Assembly (NCBI GenBank): GCA_044227505.1
Contig: JBGAWP010000005.1
Coordinates: 47,770-111,769 of the forward strand
Source of the DNA: UBA7236 sp044227505
Lineage (GTDB): Bacteria > Bacteroidota > Bacteroidia > Chitinophagales > BACL12
Direction of reading: 5' to 3'
Length of the DNA: 64,000 nt
In this document: positions 48,611 through 55,943 of the stretch, one piece after another
How the letters are laid out: each line of letters begins with the position of its first letter
Numbering within the stretch: the stretch's first letter is position 1
Notes under the pieces: generated by a model
What the model was told of the DNA's origin: nothing
The model's input: the letters and a program-made list of their open reading frames with translations, nothing else
Databases searched by the model: none
Position numbers and translations under genes: made by a program

Positions 48611-48633
48611 ATTGAGGCTTTCGCTCTTAGCGA
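48611..48633 (+). repeat. Left half of the REP palindrome split by the IS110 element
   Basis: ATTGAGGCTTTCGCTCTTAG plus CGA. Joined to 50123 onward (AGGTCTCAATAATGG) it restores the complete copy seen at 48507 without a gap. Confidence 0.9.
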
Positions 48634-48655
48634 GTAACTATGTAATCAAGAAAAA

Positions 48656-48734
48656 ATAGGTCTTAGCTTGATCAGGTGGTCTAAATTAGCCACAAAAATT
48701 ATTACATAATTTTAAAATCAAAACTAAGACCTAT
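48656..48734 (+). promoter_or_regulatory. Hairpin arms overlapping the transposase start codon
   Basis: ATAGGTCTTAG (48656-48666) and CTAAGACCTAT (48724-48734) are perfect 11-base inverted repeats 57 bases apart. The second arm covers the first two bases of the ATG. A transcript entering from outside the element would fold the start codon into a stem, whereas one starting inside the left end might lack the first arm. A role in limiting transposase synthesis is inferred. Confidence 0.6.
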
Positions 48735-49806
48735 GACTAAATTACAACAATTTGCGGACTTTAGCGGACAAAAAATCTATGTAGGTATTGATGTTCATCT
48801 AAAGAACTGGGATGTGTCTGTATTTTTTAATAAAGAACATATCCGATCTTTTCATCAGGAAGCAGATTCTGATAAATTAACCAAAACTTTAAAACGGGAT
48901 TATCCGAATGCTTCCATTGAATGCGCATATGAAGCCGGATTCAGTGGATTTTGGATTCAGCGGGATCTTACCACGACCGGAATAAAATGTATAGTAGTGA
49001 ATCCGGGCGATGTACCGCAAACCGATAAAGACAAAAAGACGAAGACCGATAGGCGTGATTCCAAAAGGATCGCACAATCGCTGGAGGCAGGTCAATTGCA
49101 AGCCATTTACATTCCAGAGGCGCTAAGTGAAGGCGACCGAAGATTGGTTCGATACCGTCAACAAATACTAAAAGACCTGACAAGAAATAAGAACAGAATA
49201 AAACATTTCTTATATCAAAAAGGGATTAAGTTCCCATCACAATTTAAAAAGAATAACTGGAGTAAAATGTTTTTTCAATGGCTTAAAGAATTAAATCTTG
49301 AATTTGAATATGAACGATATTCTCTGGATATGATGGTTGCAAATGTTGAGATCCAAAGGTCGCAGTTAATTAATTTAAATAAAAAGATCAATACAATGAT
49401 AAAAAATGATCGATATGCAAAAACGGCTGGAAGGATCTTAAGCGTACCCGGCATTGGACCTCTGACAACAGCAACCTTATTAGCTGAAATAAACGATATC
49501 AGTAGGTTCAAAGCCTTTGTTAATTTCAATTCATATATTGGTTTTTATCCTGGAGAACATACTAGCGGCGAAAGCGAAAGGAAAGGACATATCATTGGAC
49601 GACACCACACATCACTAAGAGCATTGTTTATTGAAGCTGCTTGGAGGGCAGTAAAAATTGATCCGGCACTCACTTTAGTTTTTAGTGAATTAAAAAAAAG
49701 AATGACAGCGAATAGAGCGATCATCCGAATTGCAAGAAAACTGCTTAGTCGTGTTTATCATGTTTGGACAAAAGAAGAACAGTATGAAAAAGGAATAATG
49801 ATTTAA
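48733..49806 (+). CDS. IS110-family DEDD transposase (recombinase)
   Basis: 357 aa. N-terminal RuvC-like DEDD domain: D20 in YVGIDVHLKN, E67 in IECAYEAGFSGFW, and D106/D109 in KKTKTDRRDSKRIAQ. A helical middle (about 135-225) separates it from the C-terminal Transposase_20 domain, with the helix-hairpin-helix ILSVPGIGPLTTATLLAEI and S278 in GEHTSGESERKGHI, the probable catalytic serine of this family. Full length and apparently intact. Proteins of this family work with an element-encoded bridge RNA to choose donor and target. Confidence 0.95.
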   Translation: MTKLQQFADFSGQKIYVGIDVHLKNWDVSVFFNKEHIRSFHQEADSDKLTKTLKRDYPNASIECAYEAGFSGFWIQRDLTTTGIKCIVVNPGDVPQTDKDKKTKTDRRDSKRIAQSLEAGQLQAIYIPEALSEGDRRLVRYRQQILKDLTRNKNRIKHFLYQKGIKFPSQFKKNNWSKMFFQWLKELNLEFEYERYSLDMMVANVEIQRSQLINLNKKINTMIKNDRYAKTAGRILSVPGIGPLTTATLLAEINDISRFKAFVNFNSYIGFYPGEHTSGESERKGHIIGRHHTSLRALFIEAAWRAVKIDPALTLVFSELKKRMTANRAIIRIARKLLSRVYHVWTKEEQYEKGIMI

Positions 49807-49841
49807 TAAAATATCATCTTGTTGTATGCTCGATAATCTAT

Positions 49842-49959
49842 TAACACATGACCACCTTGAGACCCCTGTAGGATATCTACTTCGCGAGTATGTGGCTGTG
49901 TTATTTATATAGCATCTGAAATTTACTTGTGGCATTTTATGACCACTAATAGGAGGATG
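49842..49959 (+). ncRNA. Candidate bridge RNA with target and donor loops
   Basis: First loop: stem TAACACA (49842-49848) with TGTGTTA (49897-49903) plus CCAC (49852-49855) with GTGG (49892-49895). The internal loop carries TTGAGACC (49857-49864), the exact complement of right flank GGTCTCAA, then a GTAG/CTAC hairpin, then CTTCGCGA (49880-49887), matching left flank CTTAGCGA at 7 of 8 including core GA. Second loop: CATC/GATG stem (49913-49916, 49956-49959), ATTTACTT resembling the complement of the left end, GTGG/CCAC hairpin, ATAGGA (49949-49954) identical to 50117-50122. A further hairpin follows near 50009-50046. Ends of the RNA are unknown. Confidence 0.65.
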
Positions 49960-50120
49960 AGCAGCACGATGATGATATTATAATATTTATTAGTTTTGTT
50001 TAGGCAAAAAATCTTGAGAGGAGAGGGTAGAAACCCTACTCTCTCTTCAAAAGAAAAGTATTGCTAAAACATTACGGTAATTGGACTTCTTGGCCCGCTA
50101 AACCTAAAAATGATTCATAG

Positions 50121-50182
50121 GAAGGTCTCAATAATGGTAAAAGAAAAAATAAAAACCTAGAACGGAACGAAAGCCTCACTCG
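50121..50182 (+). repeat. Right half of the split REP and a further partial REP
   Basis: GAAGGTCTCAATAATGG at 50121 completes the copy begun at 48611. At 50168 CGAAAGCCTCACTCGCTCCG matches the right arm of another copy. The remaining spacer to 50309 carries CTAAATACTATATAC words also found at 59140-59180, and no gene. Confidence 0.75.
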
Positions 50183-50309
50183 CTCCGGTTTTAAGACTAT
50201 CATAAATCCGGAGCCCTCTAAATACTATATACCAACTACTATATACTAAAATAAAGAATGCCGGAAAGTCTCCACTTCCCGGCATATTGAAAAACAACCA
50301 CTACTCTGT

Positions 50310-51017
50310 TTATTTTAATGCAGTTATATCTTCAGCATTTGCTTTTAGTGAAATTCCGAACCAGATCAAATCTTTAATAAGATCATCCGGTTTTCCGGGA
50401 TAAACCAAATTCCATTGTTTTCTGTCGATATTAAATTTAGCAACAGCTTCAACACCATTATTGTTCACAGAAACCTTAGCCGGAAAGGTGATATTTTTTG
50501 TAACATCTTTAATTTTAAGATTTCCTGATATCATATAATTTGGATCTGTAACGCTGTATTCACTTATTTCTGCGGCCTCTCCGCCGGCATTATCAACAGC
50601 ACCACTAAATGGCGTTACGCTGGTGATCTCAAAAGTTGATTCGGGATAGGTGGTTACATCAAAAAAGTCGGGCGACTTCAAATGGCCTGTCAGCTTACCA
50701 TTTGAACCTTCATCATCCTTAAGGGAAACCAATGTTGGCATGTCCAGCACAAATTTTCCACCGGAAATAGTTCCGTCTTTCACCATAATTTCACCACTTT
50801 TAATGGCAACAGTGCCACTGTGATAAGCTGTTACTTTGGTTCCTATCCATTCCAGTTTGCTTTCTGATACGTTGATTGGAACAGTAGCCGAACCTTCCGT
50901 TAATATTACTTCTTGCGCATCGCCGGTTTTGGCTTCGTCTGCATTTGGTGCACTTTTACATGCTGAAAATGTCAGCAGTACGGCACTCATGATCGTTAGA
51001 ATTGTCGTTTTTTTCAT
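50310..51017 (-). CDS. YceI-family lipoprotein
   Basis: 235 aa with lipoprotein signal (MKKTTILTIMSAVLLTFSAC, Cys20). The mature domain is a YceI lipocalin-like barrel: SKLEWIGTKVTAYHSGTVAI, FEITSVTPF, NLKIKDVTKNITFPAKV and ending DLIWFGISLKA. YceI proteins bind isoprenoid chains such as polyisoprenoid quinones in the periplasm; the ligand here is unknown. Divergent from the DUF1295 gene across 108 bases that contain an 18-bp palindrome. Confidence 0.9.
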   Translation of the reverse strand: MKKTTILTIMSAVLLTFSACKSAPNADEAKTGDAQEVILTEGSATVPINVSESKLEWIGTKVTAYHSGTVAIKSGEIMVKDGTISGGKFVLDMPTLVSLKDDEGSNGKLTGHLKSPDFFDVTTYPESTFEITSVTPFSGAVDNAGGEAAEISEYSVTDPNYMISGNLKIKDVTKNITFPAKVSVNNNGVEAVAKFNIDRKQWNLVYPGKPDDLIKDLIWFGISLKANAEDITALK

Positions 51018-51030
51018 AATTATTTTAATT

Positions 51031-51048
51031 TATATGTATATACATATA
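51031..51048. promoter_or_regulatory. Perfect 18-bp palindrome between yceI and the DUF1295 gene
   Basis: TATATGTATATACATATA reads the same on both strands. Lies 14 bases upstream of the yceI start and 34 bases upstream of the other gene's -7 element, so it is well placed as an operator for either. The regulator is unknown; AT-rich chance is possible. Confidence 0.45.
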
Positions 51049-51081
51049 TTTCCTAAACAATAGTTCCGGAAAAATGTTTCC

Positions 51082-51089
51082 TATATTTG
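51082..51089 (+). promoter_or_regulatory. -7 promoter element for the DUF1295 gene
   Basis: TATATTTG matches TAnnTTTG, 37 bases before ATG 51126. A TTG at 51087, the only upstream start candidate, lies inside this element, supporting the ATG. Confidence 0.5.
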
Positions 51090-51125
51090 AAATATTTCCA
51101 ATTAATTTTTAAAAAGCCTGTAAAC

Positions 51126-51896
51126 ATGGGGTATCAAGTACTAACATCTGCAATTCTCATACTCATTTTTATGACCGCCGTGTGGCTTTACAGCATATAT
51201 CGCAAGGATATGAGCATTGTAGATGGATTTTGGGGACTGGGTTTCATGGCAGTTGCACATCATTGGTTATTCCGATTGGAGGAAATTTCACCACGACAAT
51301 TTGTGATCGCTTACCTGGTAACGCTTTGGGGCCTCAGGCTTGCTTTGCACATTTTCTACCGCAATTTTCGAAAAGGAGAAGATCCCAGATATGTTGCTTT
51401 TCGGAAAGATTGGGGAGAAAAAACTGTCTGGATCAGTTTTTATAAGGTTTTTATGCTTCAGGGCGGATTGATGCTGGTTATTTCTTTACCCATAATAGGT
51501 ATTATGTTCTCCCGAGATCAGTCATTTTCTGAAATTAATATCATTGGAGTTCTGCTTTGGCTTATAGGGTGGTTATTTGAAACAGTTGCCGATTATCAAC
51601 TCTTAAAATTCAAGCGTAACCCTTCCAATAAAGGAAAAGTTATGGATTCAGGATTGTGGCGGTATAGCCGGCACCCCAATTATTTCGGAGAGACCTGTGT
51701 ATGGTGGGGAGTATTTCTGATTTCACTTGGATCTGGATTTTGGTATCTCTCTATACTTTCGCCGATTTTACTTACCTATTTATTATTAAAAGTTTCAGGT
51801 GTTACCATGCTCGAAAAAAGATATGAAGGCAATGATAAATATGCTGAGTATAAAAGAAGGACCAGCAGCTTTTTTCCATGGCCAAGAAAAAAATGA
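51126..51896 (+). CDS. DUF1295 membrane enzyme, steroid 5-alpha-reductase-like
   Basis: 256 aa from ATG 51126 (MGYQVLTSAILILIFMTAVW). About six or seven membrane helices. The SIVDGFWGLGFM motif follows the first helix, and near the C-terminus GLWRYSRHPNYFGETCVWWG is the signature shared by DUF1295, isoprenylcysteine methyltransferases and steroid reductases, followed by LEKRYEGNDKYAEYKRRTSS. Probably acts on a lipid; substrate and cofactor unknown. The next gene is 95 bases on in the same direction. Confidence 0.85.
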   Translation: MGYQVLTSAILILIFMTAVWLYSIYRKDMSIVDGFWGLGFMAVAHHWLFRLEEISPRQFVIAYLVTLWGLRLALHIFYRNFRKGEDPRYVAFRKDWGEKTVWISFYKVFMLQGGLMLVISLPIIGIMFSRDQSFSEINIIGVLLWLIGWLFETVADYQLLKFKRNPSNKGKVMDSGLWRYSRHPNYFGETCVWWGVFLISLGSGFWYLSILSPILLTYLLLKVSGVTMLEKRYEGNDKYAEYKRRTSSFFPWPRKK

Positions 51897-51991
51897 TCAA
51901 TTCCAAATAAAAACCAGTATTAATAAATTCACTCAAAAGGGTGATTAATGTTATAAATGAAGTGCCTAAGGATATCTTACATTTGCTTACT

Positions 51992-53023
51992 ATGAAATCC
52001 ATGATCACCTTATTGAGATCTTATGGTGTGCTTAAGCGATTGAACGGCGGTATATTCTTATTGTTATTTGTTTTCATAATAGGAACGTACGGTTATATCG
52101 TGATTGAAAAATATACATTACTCGATGCTATGTATATGACCATGATAACAGTTGCTTCTGTTGGGTATAATGAAGTGCACCCATTAACTGAATCCGGAAA
52201 AATATTTACGTCATTATTAATTTTATTAAGCGTTGCCACTTATGTATATGTAATTACAATTGTTACCTCTTTTATAGTGGAAGGCGAATTCAGAATGTAT
52301 TTTAAACACTTACGCGTGAACAAAGAAATAAACAAATTAAGAAACCATGTTGTTGTTTGCGGTTATGGCCGAAACGGGCGACAGGCTTGTCAACAACTTA
52401 CAGCAGGAAATATGCGTTATGTTGTGATTGAGAACAAAACACAAATTATCGAACAGTTTCGGGAGGATAATACCCTTTTTGTGGAGGGAAATGCAACAGA
52501 AGATGAAGTATTATTGGCTGCGGGCATTAAACATGCAAAGGCGCTCATAACCACTTTGCCCGATGATGCGGCAAATGTTTTTGTGGTATTAACAGCACAT
52601 GAAATGAATCCGGCCATGAAAATAATAAGTCGTGCATCAAACGACGGCGCCGAAAGTAAACTCAAGCGGGCCGGTGCCGATAATGTAATTATGCCTGATA
52701 AAATCGGTGGCTCACATATGGCTGCGCTCATCACTAAACCTGATGTATTGGAATTTGTAGATTTTATTACCGGAAGAATAAATATTCGCATTGAAGAAAT
52801 TCACTACAATACACTACCCGAAAAATTCAAAAATAAATCAATCGGTGAACTTGATATCAGGAATGAATGCGGCGCAAATATTATCGGATATAAAAATAGT
52901 AAGGGAGAATATATTGTTAACCCTTCTCCTGATATTCAATTAATGCCTGATACAAAACTTTTTGTTTTAGGAACAGAGGCTCAGGTAAAAAAATTATTTG
53001 ATCTGTTGTTTGAAAAAGTATAA
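51992..53023 (+). CDS. Potassium channel with RCK (TrkA-N/TrkA-C) domains
   Basis: 343 aa from ATG 51992; a GTG at 51941 would add 17 polar residues before the first helix. Two membrane helices flank a pore loop with MITVASVGYNEVHPLTESGK, in which the usual TVGYGD filter reads SVGYNE. The cytoplasmic RCK domain begins NHVVVCGYGRNGRQACQQL (Rossmann, NAD-type), and a TrkA-C domain closes the protein (LDIRNECGANIIGYKN). Likely a gated K+ channel, with the altered filter leaving selectivity open. Confidence 0.88.
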   Translation: MKSMITLLRSYGVLKRLNGGIFLLLFVFIIGTYGYIVIEKYTLLDAMYMTMITVASVGYNEVHPLTESGKIFTSLLILLSVATYVYVITIVTSFIVEGEFRMYFKHLRVNKEINKLRNHVVVCGYGRNGRQACQQLTAGNMRYVVIENKTQIIEQFREDNTLFVEGNATEDEVLLAAGIKHAKALITTLPDDAANVFVVLTAHEMNPAMKIISRASNDGAESKLKRAGADNVIMPDKIGGSHMAALITKPDVLEFVDFITGRINIRIEEIHYNTLPEKFKNKSIGELDIRNECGANIIGYKNSKGEYIVNPSPDIQLMPDTKLFVLGTEAQVKKLFDLLFEKV

Positions 53024-53114
53024 ATAAAATAATAACTATTTTAGATCGGGGATTATCCTTTTTATTCATTCCTATTCATCTTCAATAAAAGGCTACCTTT
53101 ACATATCCTTAAAT

Positions 53115-53693
53115 ATGAAGATCGGACTCTTTTTCGGCTCCTTTAACCCGATTCATACGGGGCATCTTATTATCGCAAATTATTTTGCTGAAAATACAGA
53201 TATCGACAAAGTATGGTTTGTAGTTTCTCCTCAAAATCCTTTCAAACAAAAAAATACATTATTGGATGAAAAACACAGATTATATATGGTGAATCTGGCA
53301 GTGGAGGATAATTATAAATTGGAGGCTTCGAATATAGAATTCAGATTGCCCCAACCATCCTACACCATAAATACCCTAACATATCTCAAAGAAAAACACC
53401 CCGAACACACCTTTGTTCTCCTGATGGGTTCCGACAATCTTCCCGGATTACCAAAGTGGAAAAATATTGAACTTATTCTACAGGATCATCCTGTTTATGT
53501 CTATACTCGCCGCGATACAGAATTACCTAATGCTCCGATCCCGGGCAATTTTTCCTTCTTTAAGGTCCCCCTCATCGATATTTCCTCCACTTTCATTCGC
53601 GAAAGCCTCAAAAACGGAGTTTCCGTCAGATACCTGGTTCCAGATAAGGTTTGGGAATACCTCGGCGAAATGGGATTTTATAAGGGTATTTGA
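53115..53693 (+). CDS. nadD: Nicotinate-nucleotide adenylyltransferase
   Basis: 192 aa enzyme that adenylates nicotinate mononucleotide to deamido-NAD. The nucleotidyltransferase motif is GLFFGSFNPIHTGHL at the N-terminus and ISSTFIRESL near the end; WFVVSPQNPFKQK and LLMGSDNLPGLPKWKNIELI are NadD-specific. Typical length. It is 536 bases upstream of nadA on the same strand but separated by repeats and a probable nadA promoter, so the two may be expressed apart. Confidence 0.95.
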   Translation: MKIGLFFGSFNPIHTGHLIIANYFAENTDIDKVWFVVSPQNPFKQKNTLLDEKHRLYMVNLAVEDNYKLEASNIEFRLPQPSYTINTLTYLKEKHPEHTFVLLMGSDNLPGLPKWKNIELILQDHPVYVYTRRDTELPNAPIPGNFSFFKVPLIDISSTFIRESLKNGVSVRYLVPDKVWEYLGEMGFYKGI

Positions 53694-54228
53694 TAATTTG
53701 GTAATTGTGTTGTGCCCCTTGAGATTAATCTATTTATTGATACGTTAAGTTCAGCTGTTCCTTTTGCTAATTTGCAAATTGTATAAATTCGGAGGGTAAT
53801 CTTTCATTTACCGTTAAGGTCGGCTGCTCCCGTCGAAAGACGGGCAGGCATCGGTACATTGGTACATTATTTTCATCGGTACATCATGTTAACAGATTGT
53901 TAGCCTAGAGTGAATTCCTATGGATAAAGTCTTGGTAAATAAAATAAAAAAAAGTGCGGGATAAATTTTTGTGGATAGATTCGATTTCACCAACACCTTT
54001 TATACGTTGACAGAATGTTCGTATTCAATTAGTTTTCCTGTTAACTTTGTACTAACAGCGTGTTGATTACCTGCAAAACACTTGATTATATTTAATATAG
54101 GATGTTTGCAGAATGTTGGTGAAGCAGTAAATAATATGGACAACTATTTTTACAAGATTGTTATTTAATATTTATCAACCAATTAACAGCACTGATGATG
54201 ATTCTTTATTTATTTAAAAAAAATAGCC
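53694..54228 (+). other. nadD-nadA spacer with repeats and a long nadA leader
   Basis: First half: GGTACATTGGTACATT family words near 53850-53886 and a CCCGTC-GAAA-GACGGG hairpin (53829-53844). Second half: unique AT-rich DNA running up to nadA. No open frame or tRNA recognised. Confidence 0.55.
54038..54058 (+). promoter_or_regulatory. Candidate nadA promoter within an inverted repeat
   Basis: TAACTTTG (54042-54049) matches TAnnTTTG and sits inside CTGTTA-N9-TAACAG. A repressor bound to the dyad would cover the -7 element. It would give a leader of about 170 bases. No clear -33 element. Confidence 0.35.
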
Positions 54229-55242
54229 ATGATCATTAAGGGGGAAAAAGTTGTGGATATCGCACTTTTAGAGCGCACCGGATTTATAGAGGAATATATA
54301 GATCCTACATTAGATCTATTTGAAGAGATCAATAAATTAAAAAAAGAAAAGAATGCCGTAATTCTGGCGCATTATTATCAAGAGCCTGATATTCAGGATA
54401 TAGCAGATTATATAGGAGATAGTTTAGGACTTGCACAAAATGCCGTAACTACCAATGCTGATATGATCGTATTTGCGGGAGTGCATTTTATGGCAGAGAC
54501 AGCTAAGATCCTCAATCCCAATAAAAAAGTAATCATGCCTGATAGTAAAGCAGGTTGTTCACTTGCTGATAGCTGTCCTCCGGTATTATTTGAACGATTT
54601 ATTAAAAGTCACCCCAATCATGTAGTTATATCCTATATTAACTGCACAGCCGAAATAAAGGCGCTAAGTGATATTATTTGTACAAGCAGTAATGCTGTTA
54701 AAATTGTAGAAAGTGTTCCGGCTGATCAAAATATCATTTTTGCACCGGATAAAAACCTGGGTAGATATATAGAAAAGAAAACCGGAAGAAAAATGGTTTT
54801 GTGGGATGGAAGTTGTATGGTGCATGAAATATTTTCTTTGGAGAAAATAACTAAGTTAAAAATTAAACATCCAAATGCTAAAATTATAGCGCATCCGGAA
54901 TGTGAAGAACCTGTTTTAAAAATTGCAGATTTTATTGGAAGTACAACAGGATTGTTAAAATACTCTGCTCAAGATGAAGCGAATGAATTTATTGTTGTAA
55001 CTGAAACCGGAATTATTCATCAGATGCAAAAAAATTCTCCAAATAAAACTTTCATTCCTGCACCTCCGGATAATTTATGTGCGTGCAACGATTGTCCGCA
55101 TATGAAAAGAAACACATTGGAAAAATTATATATTTCCATGAAATATGAACTTCCGGAAATATTAATTAAAGAACCAACAATTTCAATGGCGAGGAAGTCT
55201 ATTCAGAGAATGTTGGATATTTCTGCTAAGGCGGGGTTGTGA
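54229..55242 (+). CDS. nadA: Quinolinate synthase
   Basis: 337 aa 4Fe-4S enzyme that condenses iminoaspartate and dihydroxyacetone phosphate to quinolinate. Signatures: KNAVILAHYYQEPDIQDIAD, GDSLGLAQNA, KAGCSLADSC (C110 and C116), YINCTAEIKALSDIICTSSN, AHPECEEPVL and ending region CACNDCPHMKRNTLEKL. The cluster cysteines are present. nadB and nadC are not in the window. Its presence beside kynurenine genes means the cell does not depend on tryptophan for quinolinate. Confidence 0.96.
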   Translation: MIIKGEKVVDIALLERTGFIEEYIDPTLDLFEEINKLKKEKNAVILAHYYQEPDIQDIADYIGDSLGLAQNAVTTNADMIVFAGVHFMAETAKILNPNKKVIMPDSKAGCSLADSCPPVLFERFIKSHPNHVVISYINCTAEIKALSDIICTSSNAVKIVESVPADQNIIFAPDKNLGRYIEKKTGRKMVLWDGSCMVHEIFSLEKITKLKIKHPNAKIIAHPECEEPVLKIADFIGSTTGLLKYSAQDEANEFIVVTETGIIHQMQKNSPNKTFIPAPPDNLCACNDCPHMKRNTLEKLYISMKYELPEILIKEPTISMARKSIQRMLDISAKAGL

Positions 55243-55617
55243 GGGGGGAGGAGTTGGCAGTTGGCAGTTTGTAACATTGGGGATTTTCGCTTCGAATTGA
55301 AAGAGTCAACAGTTGGCAGTTTGTAACATTGGACATTATTGCTTCGAATTGAAAATGTATTTTTATTCGAAAGAAATCGAAAGCTCCCCTATCGGGTTGG
55401 GGGCCTTTGGGCAGTCGCAGTTTGTAACATTGGAGATTTTGGCTTCGAATTAAAGGGTTTTTTGGTTCACGCCTTTATTGAGATCCTCGCTGGGAGCGAG
55501 AGCCTCAGTTGCTCCGAGATATAATTATGGTAAAATAAGAAGTCCTTTTTAAACCTTTACACCCCTTTCTTCCTTTTTTAATTATTAGAACCTTATCCTT
55601 CTCCCTTCGATTCTTCC
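55243..55617 (+). repeat. Repeats between nadA and the ArsR-type genes
   Basis: Three copies of a GGCAGTTTGTAACATTGG unit (about 55257, 55315 and 55412), each followed by a GGCTTCGAATT-like word, then a diverged REP. No gene. Confidence 0.7.
55477..55508. repeat. REP-like palindrome, GAGATCCTCGCTGG variant
   Basis: ATTGAGATCCTCGCTGGGAG then CGAGAGCCTCAG. Same palindromic layout as the 48454 family with TCGCT and AGCGA arms kept and other positions changed; closest to the copy at 59076. Confidence 0.65.
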
Positions 55618-55938
55618 TCAACCTTTCCCTCTAAATTTCTCAATCAAACCGGTCACTCGTTCAATATTATCGTAGTTAAGAGAATAGTAAATGAATTTAC
55701 CTTCTCTTTTTGTTTTTACCAGGTTTGCAGTTCGCAGTATATTGAGTTGTTGCGATGCAATTGATTGATCGAGATTAAGGCTGGTAAATATTTTATTTAC
55801 GGTGATGGATTTATTTTTATCTATAAATGAAAGAATCTTTAATCTCAATGGATGTGCAATTGCACGCAGAATGATGGATGCTGCATGAAGCTCACTATTT
55901 TCAACATTATCAAATACATATACAATTGCTCGTCCCAT
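55618..55938 (-). CDS. ArsR-type winged-helix regulator, second of a pair
   Basis: 106 aa. Winged helix with PLRLKILSFIDKNKSITVNK, recognition segment LDQSIASQQLNILRTANLV and wing KTKREGKFIYYSLN. No ArsR metal-binding CxC motif, so it probably does not sense arsenic or zinc that way. Five bases after a paralogue about 40% similar by eye, and in the same direction; the two could form a heterodimer. Target unknown. Confidence 0.88.
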   Translation of the reverse strand: MGRAIVYVFDNVENSELHAASIILRAIAHPLRLKILSFIDKNKSITVNKIFTSLNLDQSIASQQLNILRTANLVKTKREGKFIYYSLNYDNIERVTGLIEKFRGKG

Positions 55939-55943
55939 AAAAA

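Larger units (their letters stand above)
48634..50120 (+). mobile_element. IS110-family insertion sequence (IS1111-like layout) inserted in a REP
   Basis: Boundaries come from the interrupted REP: sequence left of 48633 and right of 50121 joins to an intact REP sharing one GA dinucleotide (48632-48633 and 50121-50122). No long target duplication, as usual for the family. Asymmetric subterminal inverted repeats: CTATGTAATCA at 48638-48648, four bases in, and TGATTCATAG at 50111-50120, at the very end (one base inserted). The 99-base left and 314-base right non-coding ends, with the long one after the transposase, fit the IS1111 subgroup. About 1.49 kb, one intact transposase. Confidence 0.88.

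Noticed and set aside
48638..50120. IS element with classic terminal inverted repeats and target duplication
   Set aside because: The ends show only asymmetric subterminal repeats and a shared GA, which fits IS110/IS1111 rather than DDE transposons.
51941..51991. GTG start for the potassium channel
   Set aside because: Adds 17 polar residues before the first membrane helix; ATG 51992 gives the usual start.
53694..54228. tRNA or riboswitch in the nadD-nadA spacer
   Set aside because: No cloverleaf, no T-loop box and no known NAD riboswitch motif could be recognised by eye.
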